DNA of 32,658 bases from an uncultured Anaerolineae bacterium (GTDB lineage: Bacteria; Chloroflexota; Anaerolineae; Anaerolineales; Villigracilaceae), in contig CAIWAX010000047.1 of assembly GCA_903910795.1 (NCBI GenBank), positions 1 to 32,658 of the forward strand, in the 5' to 3' direction. Position 1 is the first letter of the stretch. Each line of letters opens with the position of its first letter. The notes under the pieces are model-generated. The model saw only the letters and a program-made list of their open reading frames with translations, was not told the DNA's origin and searched no databases. Positions 1 to 7,610 of the stretch are shown here, piece by piece. Both the position numbers and the translations under genes were made by a program.

Positions 1-166
1 CGCTGCGCGAAATCACTACTTGCGGGCGCTTTGCGAACCGTCGAAATTTAGTTCATTTACCCACATTTTTTCCGAATGGAAAGTACCCACGATTTGCTCC
101 CGCAAGGGCATCGGGACGATGTTAGCAAATCGTTCAGTATGACGGAACATGGTGAGCAGTTACCAA
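1..166. repeat. Modular dispersed repeat, left-end copy
   Basis: This stretch has no convincing gene and is built of blocks that recur elsewhere in the window. Bases 1-24 match 29387-29409 with few differences. Bases 26-39 (GCGCTTTGCGAACC) recur inverted at 17380-17393. Bases 77-98 recur exactly at 29240-29261, bases 122-141 at 29261-29280, and GGTGAGCAGTTAC (151-163) at 29478-29490. Bases 90-98 and 124-132 are inverted (CGATTTGCT / AGCAAATCG) and could form a stem. The element may extend left beyond the window. No transposase is present, so it is either a non-autonomous element or another type of interspersed repeat. Confidence 0.6.
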
Positions 167-310
167 AAACTTTCATTGCCTGCAACGGTCTGCATGAACT
201 GGCGCTGAGATTGATCCACCTTGGGTCTTGCCCAGGCTTCATCACAAATATGTAATTGATGAATATTGTAAAAGAGCGGGTTTTAAAAATACCAATTCCC
301 AAAATGCCTG

Positions 311-339
311 TTGACAACACGAAAACTTTTCTTTACAAT
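311..339 (+). promoter_or_regulatory. Sigma70-type promoter of the sugar-uptake operon
   Basis: A perfect -35 box TTGACA (311-316) is followed after exactly 17 bases by TACAAT (334-339), one mismatch from the consensus -10. Transcription would start near 346, giving a leader of roughly 175 bases before the ATG at 523. No other strong promoter was seen between here and the lipoprotein gene. Confidence 0.75.
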
Positions 340-355
340 AGATTTACCTGTAAGA

Positions 356-371
356 TGTCTGATATCAGACA
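356..371. promoter_or_regulatory. 16-bp perfect palindrome, candidate operator
   Basis: TGTCTGATATCAGACA is a perfect palindrome about 10-25 bases downstream of the predicted transcription start. That is a position where a dimeric repressor would block the promoter. The size and symmetry suit a GntR, LacI or similar HTH dimer, but no regulator gene lies in the window, so the family is unknown. Confidence 0.55.
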
Positions 372-522
372 ATTCTTTGCAGATTTTAATCTAGTTCTAA
401 CAACTTGTCAATTCTGCAGTGAAACCTGCCAAAGGAGGAATGATTATCGATCAAAATAATATATAAACGGAATAGCTGTCCGGGTTTTCTGTCTTTCGTT
501 GAATTTCACAAAGGAGAAGATA

Positions 523-1971
523 ATGAAAAAACTGGTTTTTTTGTTGACTGTGCTCACCATCTTTAGCACGCTTTTATCTGCCTGTGCACCTCAGGCAACC
601 CCAGCCCCGGCTCCTACACAAGCCGCGGCGGCACCAACGGCAGCTCCTGCTCCAACGGCAGTTCCCACCGCTGTCCCGACTGTTGCGCCAACTGTTGCTC
701 CGACTGCGGCACCAATTGCCATCACTTATTGGGCTTTTGGGAGTGAAGGCTCAGCCATGGCTGACGGCACCCTTTGGACGGATTGGTACGCCAAAATATT
801 TGATGCTTATCAAAAGGCGCACCCAGGCGTCACGGTTAACTTCGCACTAAAGGGCTATGACGCCAGTGGCAGCACCCTGGTTGTCGACACGGCGGTAGCC
901 GCTGGTACGCCACCAGATATTTATTTCGACACCAAGTTCCGCGTTAAGAAATACCAGGATGCCAAACTGCTGGAAGATTTAACCCCGGCGCTGACCCCCG
1001 CAGATCTTGCTGCTTATGATCCGGCTGTTCTGGCTGGCGCTAAGAGCGGCAACATGCTGTGGAGTATCCCGGCCGATGGCGGTTACTGGAACATGATTGT
1101 CAACAAATCCCTGTTTGACAAAGCTGGAAAGTCCGATTTGTTGCCAAAGGGACCGGATTACACCTGGACCACCGAAGAATTCATGAAGGCCTGCCAGGCC
1201 ATCAATGATCCTGCCCATAAGGTCTACTGCACCGCTTTCTTTGCGGGCAGCACCTCGATGGATTCGGCTACGAACGCATGGCTGGCTGGTTTCCCGGATT
1301 GCAAATTCTTTGATGCGGCCACCACCAAATACACCGTTAACAGCCCCGCCTGTGTGGAAGCTTTTACATTCCTGCACGGTATTTATGATAAGGGCCTGAT
1401 GGTTCCCGGAGCCGCTGGCTTGATCGATGACACGACTGATCCTTACTGGCTCGACCAGCAAGTTGCCATTCTCGGTCAGGGCAACTGGTATGACAGCATC
1501 ACCAAGAAGGGCGTTGCCGCCAAGACTGCTGCTGCGCGGGATTACATCTTCGTTCAATTCCCCAACAAACCTGGTGCTCCTGTTACCCCGGTCGGCATGG
1601 CCAACCCGGATGTGTGGGGTGTATTCAAACAGACTGACCCTGCCAAGTTGAAAGCCATCCTGGATCTGGTTCAGTTCATGCAACAGCCTGATAATGCCAC
1701 ACAGATCGCGATTGGCTGGGGCAAGGTACCGGTCCGCACCGATGCGAAATTCCAGAGCACCGACCCGTCGGTTGCCGAACCTCTGGCTGCTGCCCGAAAA
1801 TTTGGTTCTTATGATCCATATTTTGTAAATGGCGTACCCTGCAATTACACCGATGTCCGCACTGCCTGGGCTGATGCCCGCCAGGCGTTCTGGCAAGATA
1901 AGGCCAACATCCAGTCAGTTTTGGATGCTTTTGTGACACGCGCCAACGGAATTGTGGCAAGCTGCCAGTAA
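523..1971 (+). CDS. ABC transporter sugar-binding lipoprotein
   Basis: Extracytoplasmic solute-binding protein of the SBP_bac_1 (MalE/UgpB-like) type, 482 aa. It begins with a signal peptide and lipobox LSAC with the lipidated Cys at residue 21. An Ala/Pro/Thr/Val-rich tether follows (about residues 22-68), a style common in Chloroflexota lipoproteins. The binding domain starts at ITYWAFGSEG and fills the rest of the protein. The ATG at 523 is chosen because AAGGAG (511-516) stands 6 bases before it and it opens directly on the charged n-region; an upstream in-frame TTG at 499 precedes this site and is unlikely. It is first in the operon, ahead of two permeases. The substrate cannot be read from sequence; the downstream aldolase and Asp-box genes suggest a sugar or sugar acid. 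Confidence 0.93.
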   Translation: MKKLVFLLTVLTIFSTLLSACAPQATPAPAPTQAAAAPTAAPAPTAVPTAVPTVAPTVAPTAAPIAITYWAFGSEGSAMADGTLWTDWYAKIFDAYQKAHPGVTVNFALKGYDASGSTLVVDTAVAAGTPPDIYFDTKFRVKKYQDAKLLEDLTPALTPADLAAYDPAVLAGAKSGNMLWSIPADGGYWNMIVNKSLFDKAGKSDLLPKGPDYTWTTEEFMKACQAINDPAHKVYCTAFFAGSTSMDSATNAWLAGFPDCKFFDAATTKYTVNSPACVEAFTFLHGIYDKGLMVPGAAGLIDDTTDPYWLDQQVAILGQGNWYDSITKKGVAAKTAAARDYIFVQFPNKPGAPVTPVGMANPDVWGVFKQTDPAKLKAILDLVQFMQQPDNATQIAIGWGKVPVRTDAKFQSTDPSVAEPLAAARKFGSYDPYFVNGVPCNYTDVRTAWADARQAFWQDKANIQSVLDAFVTRANGIVASCQ

Positions 1972-1982
1972 TAAATCGGTTT

Positions 1983-2008
1983 TACCGTAAATTGCAAAAT
2001 TTGCGGTA
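1983..2008 (+). other. Intercistronic hairpin with GCAA tetraloop
   Basis: Bases 1983-1993 pair with 1998-2008 (11 pairs, one G-U), closing the loop GCAA, a GNRA-type tetraloop. It begins 11 bases after the stop codon of the binding protein. With no U-run behind it, it resembles an mRNA-stabilising structure more than a terminator. Confidence 0.55.
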
Positions 2009-2017
2009 GTCCGATCA

Positions 2018-2093
2018 TTGAGCCCGGGTTGTTTGGCGGAATTCCGGCACCGGCAATTCCTGGGAGGGGTTCCCACTGGCAACCCGGGCTCAA
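2018..2093 (+). other. Long intercistronic stem between binding protein and permease
   Basis: TTGAGCCCGGGTTG (2018-2031) is perfectly inverted at 2080-2093, giving a 14-bp GC-rich stem around a 48-base loop that itself contains GC-rich inverted segments. It ends about 30 bases before the permease start. No T-run follows, so full termination is unlikely. Attenuation or 3'-end protection of the binding-protein mRNA would explain the usual excess of binding protein over permease. Confidence 0.65.
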
Positions 2094-2124
2094 CTTTACA
2101 AGTAAAGATAGGAGTTTCCAATTG

Positions 2125-3021
2125 GTGACATCAAGATTTAAAGTTTTCGCCAAAGAATTCCGAAAAGGTTGGTCGGGCTATCTCTTTATTGCCCCTGGAT
2201 ATATTGCTTTTATTGCTTTTATGCTGATTCCTATCCTTTTTGCAATCAGCCTTTCTTTTTATAAAGCTTCATTCAACCTGGATGCACGCCAGTTCGTGGG
2301 TTTTGCCCAATACATCCAACTGGGTCAAGACCTGGTTTTTATACAGGCGCTTCAAAACACAATTAATTACACACTTGTCATCGTACCGTCAACTGTTCTT
2401 ATTTCTCTCATGGTGGCTTTATTGGTTGATCCCCTCGGGCCCAGAATGCAAGGGTTCTTCCGGGGGGCTTTCTATCTGCCTGGTGTAGCTGGCGGGGTTG
2501 TTTTATCAGTTGTCTATTTATGGATCTTCAATCCGACCTACGGTTTGCTTAACTATGTGCTCGGGTTGTTCGGGATTGAACCAGTCTTATGGCTGGCTAC
2601 TTCGCCGCATAGTTTTCAGGCAGTCTGTGCAGTTGTCCTGACCTTCACTATTGGCCAACCGATCATTCTTTTTTTGGCCGGTCTGGCAGGAATTTCCCAG
2701 GATGTTTTGGATGCGGCAACCGTTGATGGCGCCAACGATCTGCAAAAAGCGATTTATATTCGGCTTCCCCTCTTGCGGCCCGTCATTCTTTTTGTAGTAG
2801 CCACCCAGACCATCCAGGTATTTCAGCTTTGGGAGGTTATCTATATGGTAACCCGGGGTGGACCGTTTAATTCAAGCACATCCCTGGTCTTTTTGATTTA
2901 TCAGACTGCTTTTGAGAATTCAAATTATGGAAAAGCTTCCGCCATTGGCGTTGTTTTGATGCTTATCATTATGGCTTTCACATTAGTTCAATTAAAGTTT
3001 TGGAACAAATCGGATATTTAA
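2125..3021 (+). CDS. Sugar ABC transporter permease (MalF/UgpA-like)
   Basis: Inner-membrane permease of the binding-protein-dependent sugar ABC importers, about 298 aa with six predicted membrane segments. The first is at YLFIAPGYIAFIAFMLIPILF. The cytoplasmic EAA loop that docks the ATPase is visible in the last third (DAATVDGANDLQKAIYIRLPLLRP region). The start is uncertain. AGGAG at 2110-2114 could serve GTG 2125 or TTG 2122; upstream in-frame starts lie inside the intercistronic stem and were rejected. It forms the heterodimeric channel with the next gene. No ATP-binding subunit is encoded nearby, so a shared MsmK/UgpC-type ATPase elsewhere in the genome is inferred. Confidence 0.92.
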   Translation: MTSRFKVFAKEFRKGWSGYLFIAPGYIAFIAFMLIPILFAISLSFYKASFNLDARQFVGFAQYIQLGQDLVFIQALQNTINYTLVIVPSTVLISLMVALLVDPLGPRMQGFFRGAFYLPGVAGGVVLSVVYLWIFNPTYGLLNYVLGLFGIEPVLWLATSPHSFQAVCAVVLTFTIGQPIILFLAGLAGISQDVLDAATVDGANDLQKAIYIRLPLLRPVILFVVATQTIQVFQLWEVIYMVTRGGPFNSSTSLVFLIYQTAFENSNYGKASAIGVVLMLIIMAFTLVQLKFWNKSDI

Positions 3022-3108
3022 TCATTGCCGTGGCAATTAATAACCATTCTATTTCCGGATTTATTTTGGCTGAATTTTTTTATTGCTGATCAGGAGTAAA
3101 TCATACCA

Positions 3109-3999
3109 ATGTCAAGCGAGCCGATGGAACAGGATATATACCGCCTGGCTGTAGAAAAAACAACCCGCCTTCTGAGTTACGTATTATTAACCCTCCTGGC
3201 GATTACCTTTCTCTTACCGCTTTACTGGATGTTTACAGGCTCGTTTAAGCTGCAATCTGTAACAATGGCCTTGCCGCCTGAAATCTTTCCAACAAACCCA
3301 ACCCTCGAAAACTGGACCCGGCTTTTCACTGGTCCCTGGCCAGTTTGGCGCTGGGTACTCAACAGCATGGCCGTCTCCCTTCTGACGGTTGTGCTGGTAC
3401 TGGCCATCAGTTCATTAACTGGTTATGGTTTTGGTAAGAAAAAGTTTCCTGGCTCAAATGCGCTCTTCATTATTTTGCTATCAACGATGTTCCTGCCAAA
3501 TCAGGTAATTCTTATCCCACTCTTTTTGTTGGTGCATGGCCTGCACATGACATCCACAACACTCGGCACTTATTTTGCCATGGCCATGCCGATGATTTCT
3601 TCGCCTTTTGGAATATTCCTTATCAAACAATTTTGCAGCACCATACCGGATGAATTATTGGATGCCGCGCGCATCGATGGCGCTTCCGAATGGGGTGTAT
3701 TTACACAGATCGTGCTACCTCTATTGAAACCCGCACTGGCCGCGCTCGCGATTTTCACCTTTAACCAGGCCTGGAATTATTTCATGTGGCATTTTGTAAT
3801 TGCCACGGATAAATCCCAGTACACCTTGCCGGTTGGCATTTCGATTATTTCACGCACGCCGGCGATCGGCAAAATGTTAACCGATATCGGGTTGACAATG
3901 GCCGGTGGATCTTTTGGGGCGTTTTTTATGATTGTATTGTTCGTCGCTTTCCAGCAGTATTTTATTAAGGGTATTACCTTTGGCGCTGTGAAGGAATAA
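3109..3999 (+). CDS. Sugar ABC transporter permease (MalG/UgpE-like)
   Basis: Second permease subunit, 296 aa, with a first membrane segment at YVLLTLLAITFLLPLYWMFTGSFK and five more. The EAA loop is DAARIDGASEWGVFTQIVLPLLKP. The lengths, the periplasmic loop after the first helix and the C-terminal helix (GAFFMIVLFVAFQQYFIKGI) are normal for the MalG group. AGGAG lies at 3092-3096, 12 bases before the ATG, which is slightly long spacing. The 87-base gap before it holds only a small ATTGCC/GGCAAT inverted repeat (3024-3037). It is followed after 14 bases by the symporter gene, so this operon carries two different import systems. Confidence 0.93.
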   Translation: MSSEPMEQDIYRLAVEKTTRLLSYVLLTLLAITFLLPLYWMFTGSFKLQSVTMALPPEIFPTNPTLENWTRLFTGPWPVWRWVLNSMAVSLLTVVLVLAISSLTGYGFGKKKFPGSNALFIILLSTMFLPNQVILIPLFLLVHGLHMTSTTLGTYFAMAMPMISSPFGIFLIKQFCSTIPDELLDAARIDGASEWGVFTQIVLPLLKPALAALAIFTFNQAWNYFMWHFVIATDKSQYTLPVGISIISRTPAIGKMLTDIGLTMAGGSFGAFFMIVLFVAFQQYFIKGITFGAVKE

Positions 4000-4013
4000 G
4001 GAAGCTCCGCATC

Positions 4014-5378
4014 ATGACCACACAAAAAGAAGGTTTATCGCTGCGAACCAAGCTGATGTATGGTGTTGGCGACGGGGGCATCAATCTTGCTGACACTGTT
4101 GTGGGTCTACTGTTCGCTATATTTCTGACGGATGTGGTTGGGCTTCGCCCCGGTCTCGCAGCGATAGTGATATTCATTGGGCGTACTTTTGATTACATCA
4201 ATGACCCAATCATTGGATATCTTTCGGATAGAACCCGCAGTCGCTGGGGGCGAAGACGGCCTTTTATCTTATTTGGGATGCTGCCATTTGCCCTGGTGTA
4301 CATGCTGCTGTGGTGGATTCCGCCATTCACATCTCAAATGAGCCTCGCAATCTTTTATGCCATTGCCTTCGTGCTCTATGACACCATGGCAACCGTTCTT
4401 TACATGCCATATTTTTCTCTGACGCCTGAATTGACCTCGGATTACGATGAGCGTACAAGCCTGACTACGTATAGGATGGTCTTTTCAACCCTGGGCGCAA
4501 TGATAGCTTTTGTTGTTCCTTTGGCCATCATTGGCACCATGAATCCGGCCAGCTCCGGACGAATTATGGCTGTCGGGGCGGGAGTGGCGATCCTCAGCGT
4601 TCTGCCCATGTTGTCTGTTTTCCTGGGCACACGCGAACGAACGGAATATCAGGATCAAAAACAACCTGGCATTAAAGAATCCATCCAGGCCGCCATCAAA
4701 AATAAACCATTTCTGTATGCCACAGGCATATTCCTGTTTGGTTGGATTGCCCTTGATATTACTCAGGCAACCTTGATGTATTTTCTTAAGTATCATATGC
4801 ACCTTGAACAAAATTACGACCTTGTTTTTGGATTGTTATTTATTGCCGCCCTGGTCTCACTACCCTTCTGGAACTGGCTCGCGGGCCGCTTGGACAAACA
4901 GAAAGCGATCATCATCGGAATGCTATTTCTGTCCGTTTCAATCATAGGCATGGGATTTATGCAACCCGAATGGGGGCTGACGCTTGTACTGGTATTCAGT
5001 TGCCTGATTGGTTTTGGTCTGGGTGCTGTGCAAGTGCTGACATGGGCCATGATTCCCGATACGGTCGAATGGGATGAATTAATGACCGGGCAGCGCCATG
5101 AAGGCATGTTCTACAGTCTGGTTCAAACTTTGCGAAAGATCGGTTCCTCTTTAGCGCTTCCTCTTGTGCTCTTAATGCTGGAATGGACAGGCTATGTTGC
5201 CAACGCGCCTGTCCAGCCATCCAACACAATACTTGGGATTCAGGCGCTGATCGGCCCCATACCGGCTGTATTCCTGTTGACAGGAATTATTCTTGCAAAA
5301 TATTATCCACTGAGTCGCAAAAATTTTGACCGGGTACGGGCTGAACTGGCGGAACGGCAAGCGGGTAAGGCGAGCTAG
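4014..5378 (+). CDS. GPH-family sugar:cation symporter (MFS)
   Basis: A 454-aa secondary transporter of the glycoside-pentoside-hexuronide:cation symporter family (MelB/XylP/YicJ group), with about 12 membrane segments. The family signature is clear near residues 53-80: GRTFDYINDPIIGYLSDRTR followed by SRWGRRRPF, including the conserved Asp residues and the RWGRRRP loop. A second family feature is DTVEWDELMTGQRHEG late in the protein. AAGGAA lies about 10 bases before the ATG. Its neighbours suggest import of the same or a related sugar or uronide as the ABC system, or export of a product. The substrate is unknown. Confidence 0.92.
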   Translation: MTTQKEGLSLRTKLMYGVGDGGINLADTVVGLLFAIFLTDVVGLRPGLAAIVIFIGRTFDYINDPIIGYLSDRTRSRWGRRRPFILFGMLPFALVYMLLWWIPPFTSQMSLAIFYAIAFVLYDTMATVLYMPYFSLTPELTSDYDERTSLTTYRMVFSTLGAMIAFVVPLAIIGTMNPASSGRIMAVGAGVAILSVLPMLSVFLGTRERTEYQDQKQPGIKESIQAAIKNKPFLYATGIFLFGWIALDITQATLMYFLKYHMHLEQNYDLVFGLLFIAALVSLPFWNWLAGRLDKQKAIIIGMLFLSVSIIGMGFMQPEWGLTLVLVFSCLIGFGLGAVQVLTWAMIPDTVEWDELMTGQRHEGMFYSLVQTLRKIGSSLALPLVLLMLEWTGYVANAPVQPSNTILGIQALIGPIPAVFLLTGIILAKYYPLSRKNFDRVRAELAERQAGKAS

Positions 5379-5379
5379 G

Positions 5380-6648
5380 ATGCGTATCCGGTTCGGCTTC
5401 AGCCTGGGCTTTGCGATCTTCGCGGGATTGGGGCTTTCGGCTTTCGGGCTGCTGGCATCTGCCTGGTATTTAAAAGTCATAGGTGTCATTCTTGGATTGG
5501 CTGTCCTGCTGCCAGGGTTACTGGTGGTCAGCTGGCTATTCCAGGCAAAGTACCAACCACTTATTGAACCGGAAAACGCTGGATCAGGCATGCAGATGGA
5601 AACCTGGACAGTGGCTGATGATGGGCAACACAATGCTTTTACAGATTTACTTTTCTGGCACGAGCAGTATTGGCTGGTATATGTTTCCTCGCCATCCCAT
5701 TTTGCGAGTAATAAAAGCCGGTTGGTACTTTCCCGATCAAGCGATGCACACCACTGGCAGGAAGTCCGGAAATTTGACGGCGCCGGGCAGGACATCCGCG
5801 ATCCCAAATTTGGGATTGTTCATGATCAGCTATTTCTATATGCCCTGCTCAACCAGAGTTTTGACCCTGAACCTTACAAGACGATTGTCACTCACAGCCA
5901 AAACGGTCTGGATTGGACGCCCTTCGAAGATGTTATGCCCGACGGCTGGTTGTTGGGAAGACCGGCAACAGTAAACGGAAGTACATGGTTTGCACCCGCG
6001 CACCGCACAGATGAAGGTTCAGCCGTACTTTTGCGCTCAACCGATGGTCTGAACTGGGTGATCCACAGCGCGATATTCAAGGGAAAAGTTGAACGGGCAG
6101 ATGAAACGGCGCTTCTTTTTTCAAAAGGCGCAGACATGCTGGCGGTTACCCGGCTTGAAGAAGGCAGCAGTATTTTTGGAAGCGATCATGCTGTTACGCT
6201 GATCTCAACCGCCTCACCACCATACACCACCTGGATCGAGACCGCCAGGAGTTCTGCGACTCGACTGGATGGCCCAATCCTGTTCAGCGCTCATGATCAG
6301 ATTTACGCAGTTGGAAGACGGCAGCCCTGCCCGGGAGCAAGATCAGGCATCCGTGATCGATTCCGGAAAATGATTGACAAAAAAAAACAGGGATCGGTTT
6401 TTTCGCAAAAACGGACCGCTTTGTTTCAGGTTGGTAAAAACGGTTCGGGGCTGACTTTTCTGTCAGACTTGCCCAGTTCAGGGGATACCTCCTATGCCGG
6501 TGTTGTTGTGCAGGATGAAAAAGCTTTCATCAGCTATTACACCAATGACCCGGACAAAGATTACCCCTGGATTCTAGGGATGCTGTTACCCACTCGCATC
6601 CAAATTAGCATGTTTAATTTTACAAGACTGTTACCAGAGGAAAAATAA
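5380..6648 (+). CDS. Membrane-anchored Asp-box (sialidase-fold-like) protein
   Basis: A 422-aa protein with two N-terminal membrane segments (about residues 8-30 and 32-54) followed by a soluble domain. Three Asp-box-like repeats are visible: RSSDAHHW (119-126), THSQNGLDW (171-179) and RSTDGLNW (219-226). Such S-x-D-x-G-x-x-W turns mark the beta-propeller of sialidases and related BNR-repeat hydrolases. The C-terminal half contains LPSSGDTSYAGVV and ISYY, which look propeller-like. I could not identify the sialidase Arg triad or the Tyr/Glu catalytic pair, so activity is unproven. ATG 5380 starts 1 base after the previous stop; AAGG at 5367-5370 supports it. It overlaps the next gene by one base (TAATG), so it is cotranscribed with the aldolase gene. 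A run of nine A (6379-6387) lies in frame. Confidence 0.7.
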   Translation: MRIRFGFSLGFAIFAGLGLSAFGLLASAWYLKVIGVILGLAVLLPGLLVVSWLFQAKYQPLIEPENAGSGMQMETWTVADDGQHNAFTDLLFWHEQYWLVYVSSPSHFASNKSRLVLSRSSDAHHWQEVRKFDGAGQDIRDPKFGIVHDQLFLYALLNQSFDPEPYKTIVTHSQNGLDWTPFEDVMPDGWLLGRPATVNGSTWFAPAHRTDEGSAVLLRSTDGLNWVIHSAIFKGKVERADETALLFSKGADMLAVTRLEEGSSIFGSDHAVTLISTASPPYTTWIETARSSATRLDGPILFSAHDQIYAVGRRQPCPGARSGIRDRFRKMIDKKKQGSVFSQKRTALFQVGKNGSGLTFLSDLPSSGDTSYAGVVVQDEKAFISYYTNDPDKDYPWILGMLLPTRIQISMFNFTRLLPEEK

Positions 6649-7574
6649 TGAAAGATTTAGGTCCTGTAGTTCCCATCGTGACGCCCTGTACCCTGGATGG
6701 CAATCTGGATTTGGAGGGCTTCCGATCTGTCTGTAATGAAATGTTGGATGTTGGTTGTAAAGGTATCTTCGTCTCGGGTACAACCGGTCGTGGCCCATGG
6801 TTCAGTCTCAACGAACGTGCACGGCTTTGCCGCGCAGCCGCCGATCAAATCAATGGCAGGGTGCCTTTGTTTGCAGGTTGCACATCCTCCGGGCTGCCAG
6901 GCATGCTCGAAAATGCAAGCGCGATGGCAGATTCTGGCGCCCAGATCGCAGTTGCGACCGTTCCAACCTATTTTCACTATAACCAGATTGAAATTGAAAC
7001 AATTTATTCGAAATTTGCAGATGCCAGCCCATTGCCGGTGATTGTGTACGATATCCCTGAATTCACCAATGTAAAGCTTTCCAATGCCATGGTGCTGCGC
7101 CTGGCCCGGCATGGCAACATCATTGGCTTTAAGGATTCCAGCGCGGATATGGATCGTTTTAAATATCTTGTGGAAACCCTGCAATCATTCCCGGATTTTT
7201 ATCTTATGCAAGGCAAGGAGAACTTGATTGCCAGCTCTCTGGCTATGGGTGCCTCTGGTTTTATTGTCAGCCTGATGCATATCAACCCGATCCCATTTGT
7301 TGGGTTATATCGGGCTGTTCGGGCCAGAGATGAGCAAAAGGCCAACTTAATCCAGGATGTGATCAATCAGGTAATTCGAATGGTAAAAGAAAGCATTGAA
7401 CGGCGGCCGGAATCATCCACCCTGTTTCATCTGCTAGGTTATGCGCTTCAGAAGCGCGGAATATGTAAGAACATTCTGTTGGCCCATGACGATAAGGCCC
7501 CAGATTGGGTATTTGAAAATGCGCAGCTCGCAATTGAACTATGCCAGGCTGCCGCTGTCATATCAGAAAAATAA
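6648..7574 (+). CDS. DapA/NanA/KDG-aldolase family lyase
   Basis: A 308-aa class I Schiff-base lyase with a TIM barrel. Visible are the Schiff-base Lys162 in IIGFKDSSAD, the catalytic Tyr134 in VIVYDIP, and the carboxylate-binding loop GTTGRGPWFSL (44-54). DapA proper usually has GTTGE here. GTTGxGP followed by S-L is closer to what I recall of 2-keto-3-deoxygluconate aldolases, so cleavage of a 2-keto-3-deoxy sugar acid to pyruvate plus an aldehyde is more likely than lysine synthesis. N-acetylneuraminate lyase activity remains possible. AGAGG at 6636-6640 gives a good ribosome site, and the start overlaps the previous stop by one base. Confidence 0.88.
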   Translation: MKDLGPVVPIVTPCTLDGNLDLEGFRSVCNEMLDVGCKGIFVSGTTGRGPWFSLNERARLCRAAADQINGRVPLFAGCTSSGLPGMLENASAMADSGAQIAVATVPTYFHYNQIEIETIYSKFADASPLPVIVYDIPEFTNVKLSNAMVLRLARHGNIIGFKDSSADMDRFKYLVETLQSFPDFYLMQGKENLIASSLAMGASGFIVSLMHINPIPFVGLYRAVRARDEQKANLIQDVINQVIRMVKESIERRPESSTLFHLLGYALQKRGICKNILLAHDDKAPDWVFENAQLAIELCQAAAVISEK

Positions 7575-7610
7575 TTTTTATTATTCCAACAAATCAAAAG
7601 GAACCGTAAA

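Noticed and set aside
256-459. 67-codon open frame in the promoter region
   Set aside because: It overlaps the -35/-10 boxes and the operator palindrome, has no Shine-Dalgarno and no recognisable protein features.
979-1896. Long open frame (305 codons) antisense to the sugar-binding lipoprotein gene
   Set aside because: It is the shadow of a well-supported gene, has no ribosome site and no recognisable motif.
5172-5807. 211-codon open frame antisense to the symporter / Asp-box junction
   Set aside because: It spans two genes on the other strand without a start site or motifs.
6379-6387. Run of nine A in the Asp-box gene as a possible frameshift
   Set aside because: The reading frame is sensible on both sides and reaches the expected coupled stop (TAATG), so no frameshift is needed.
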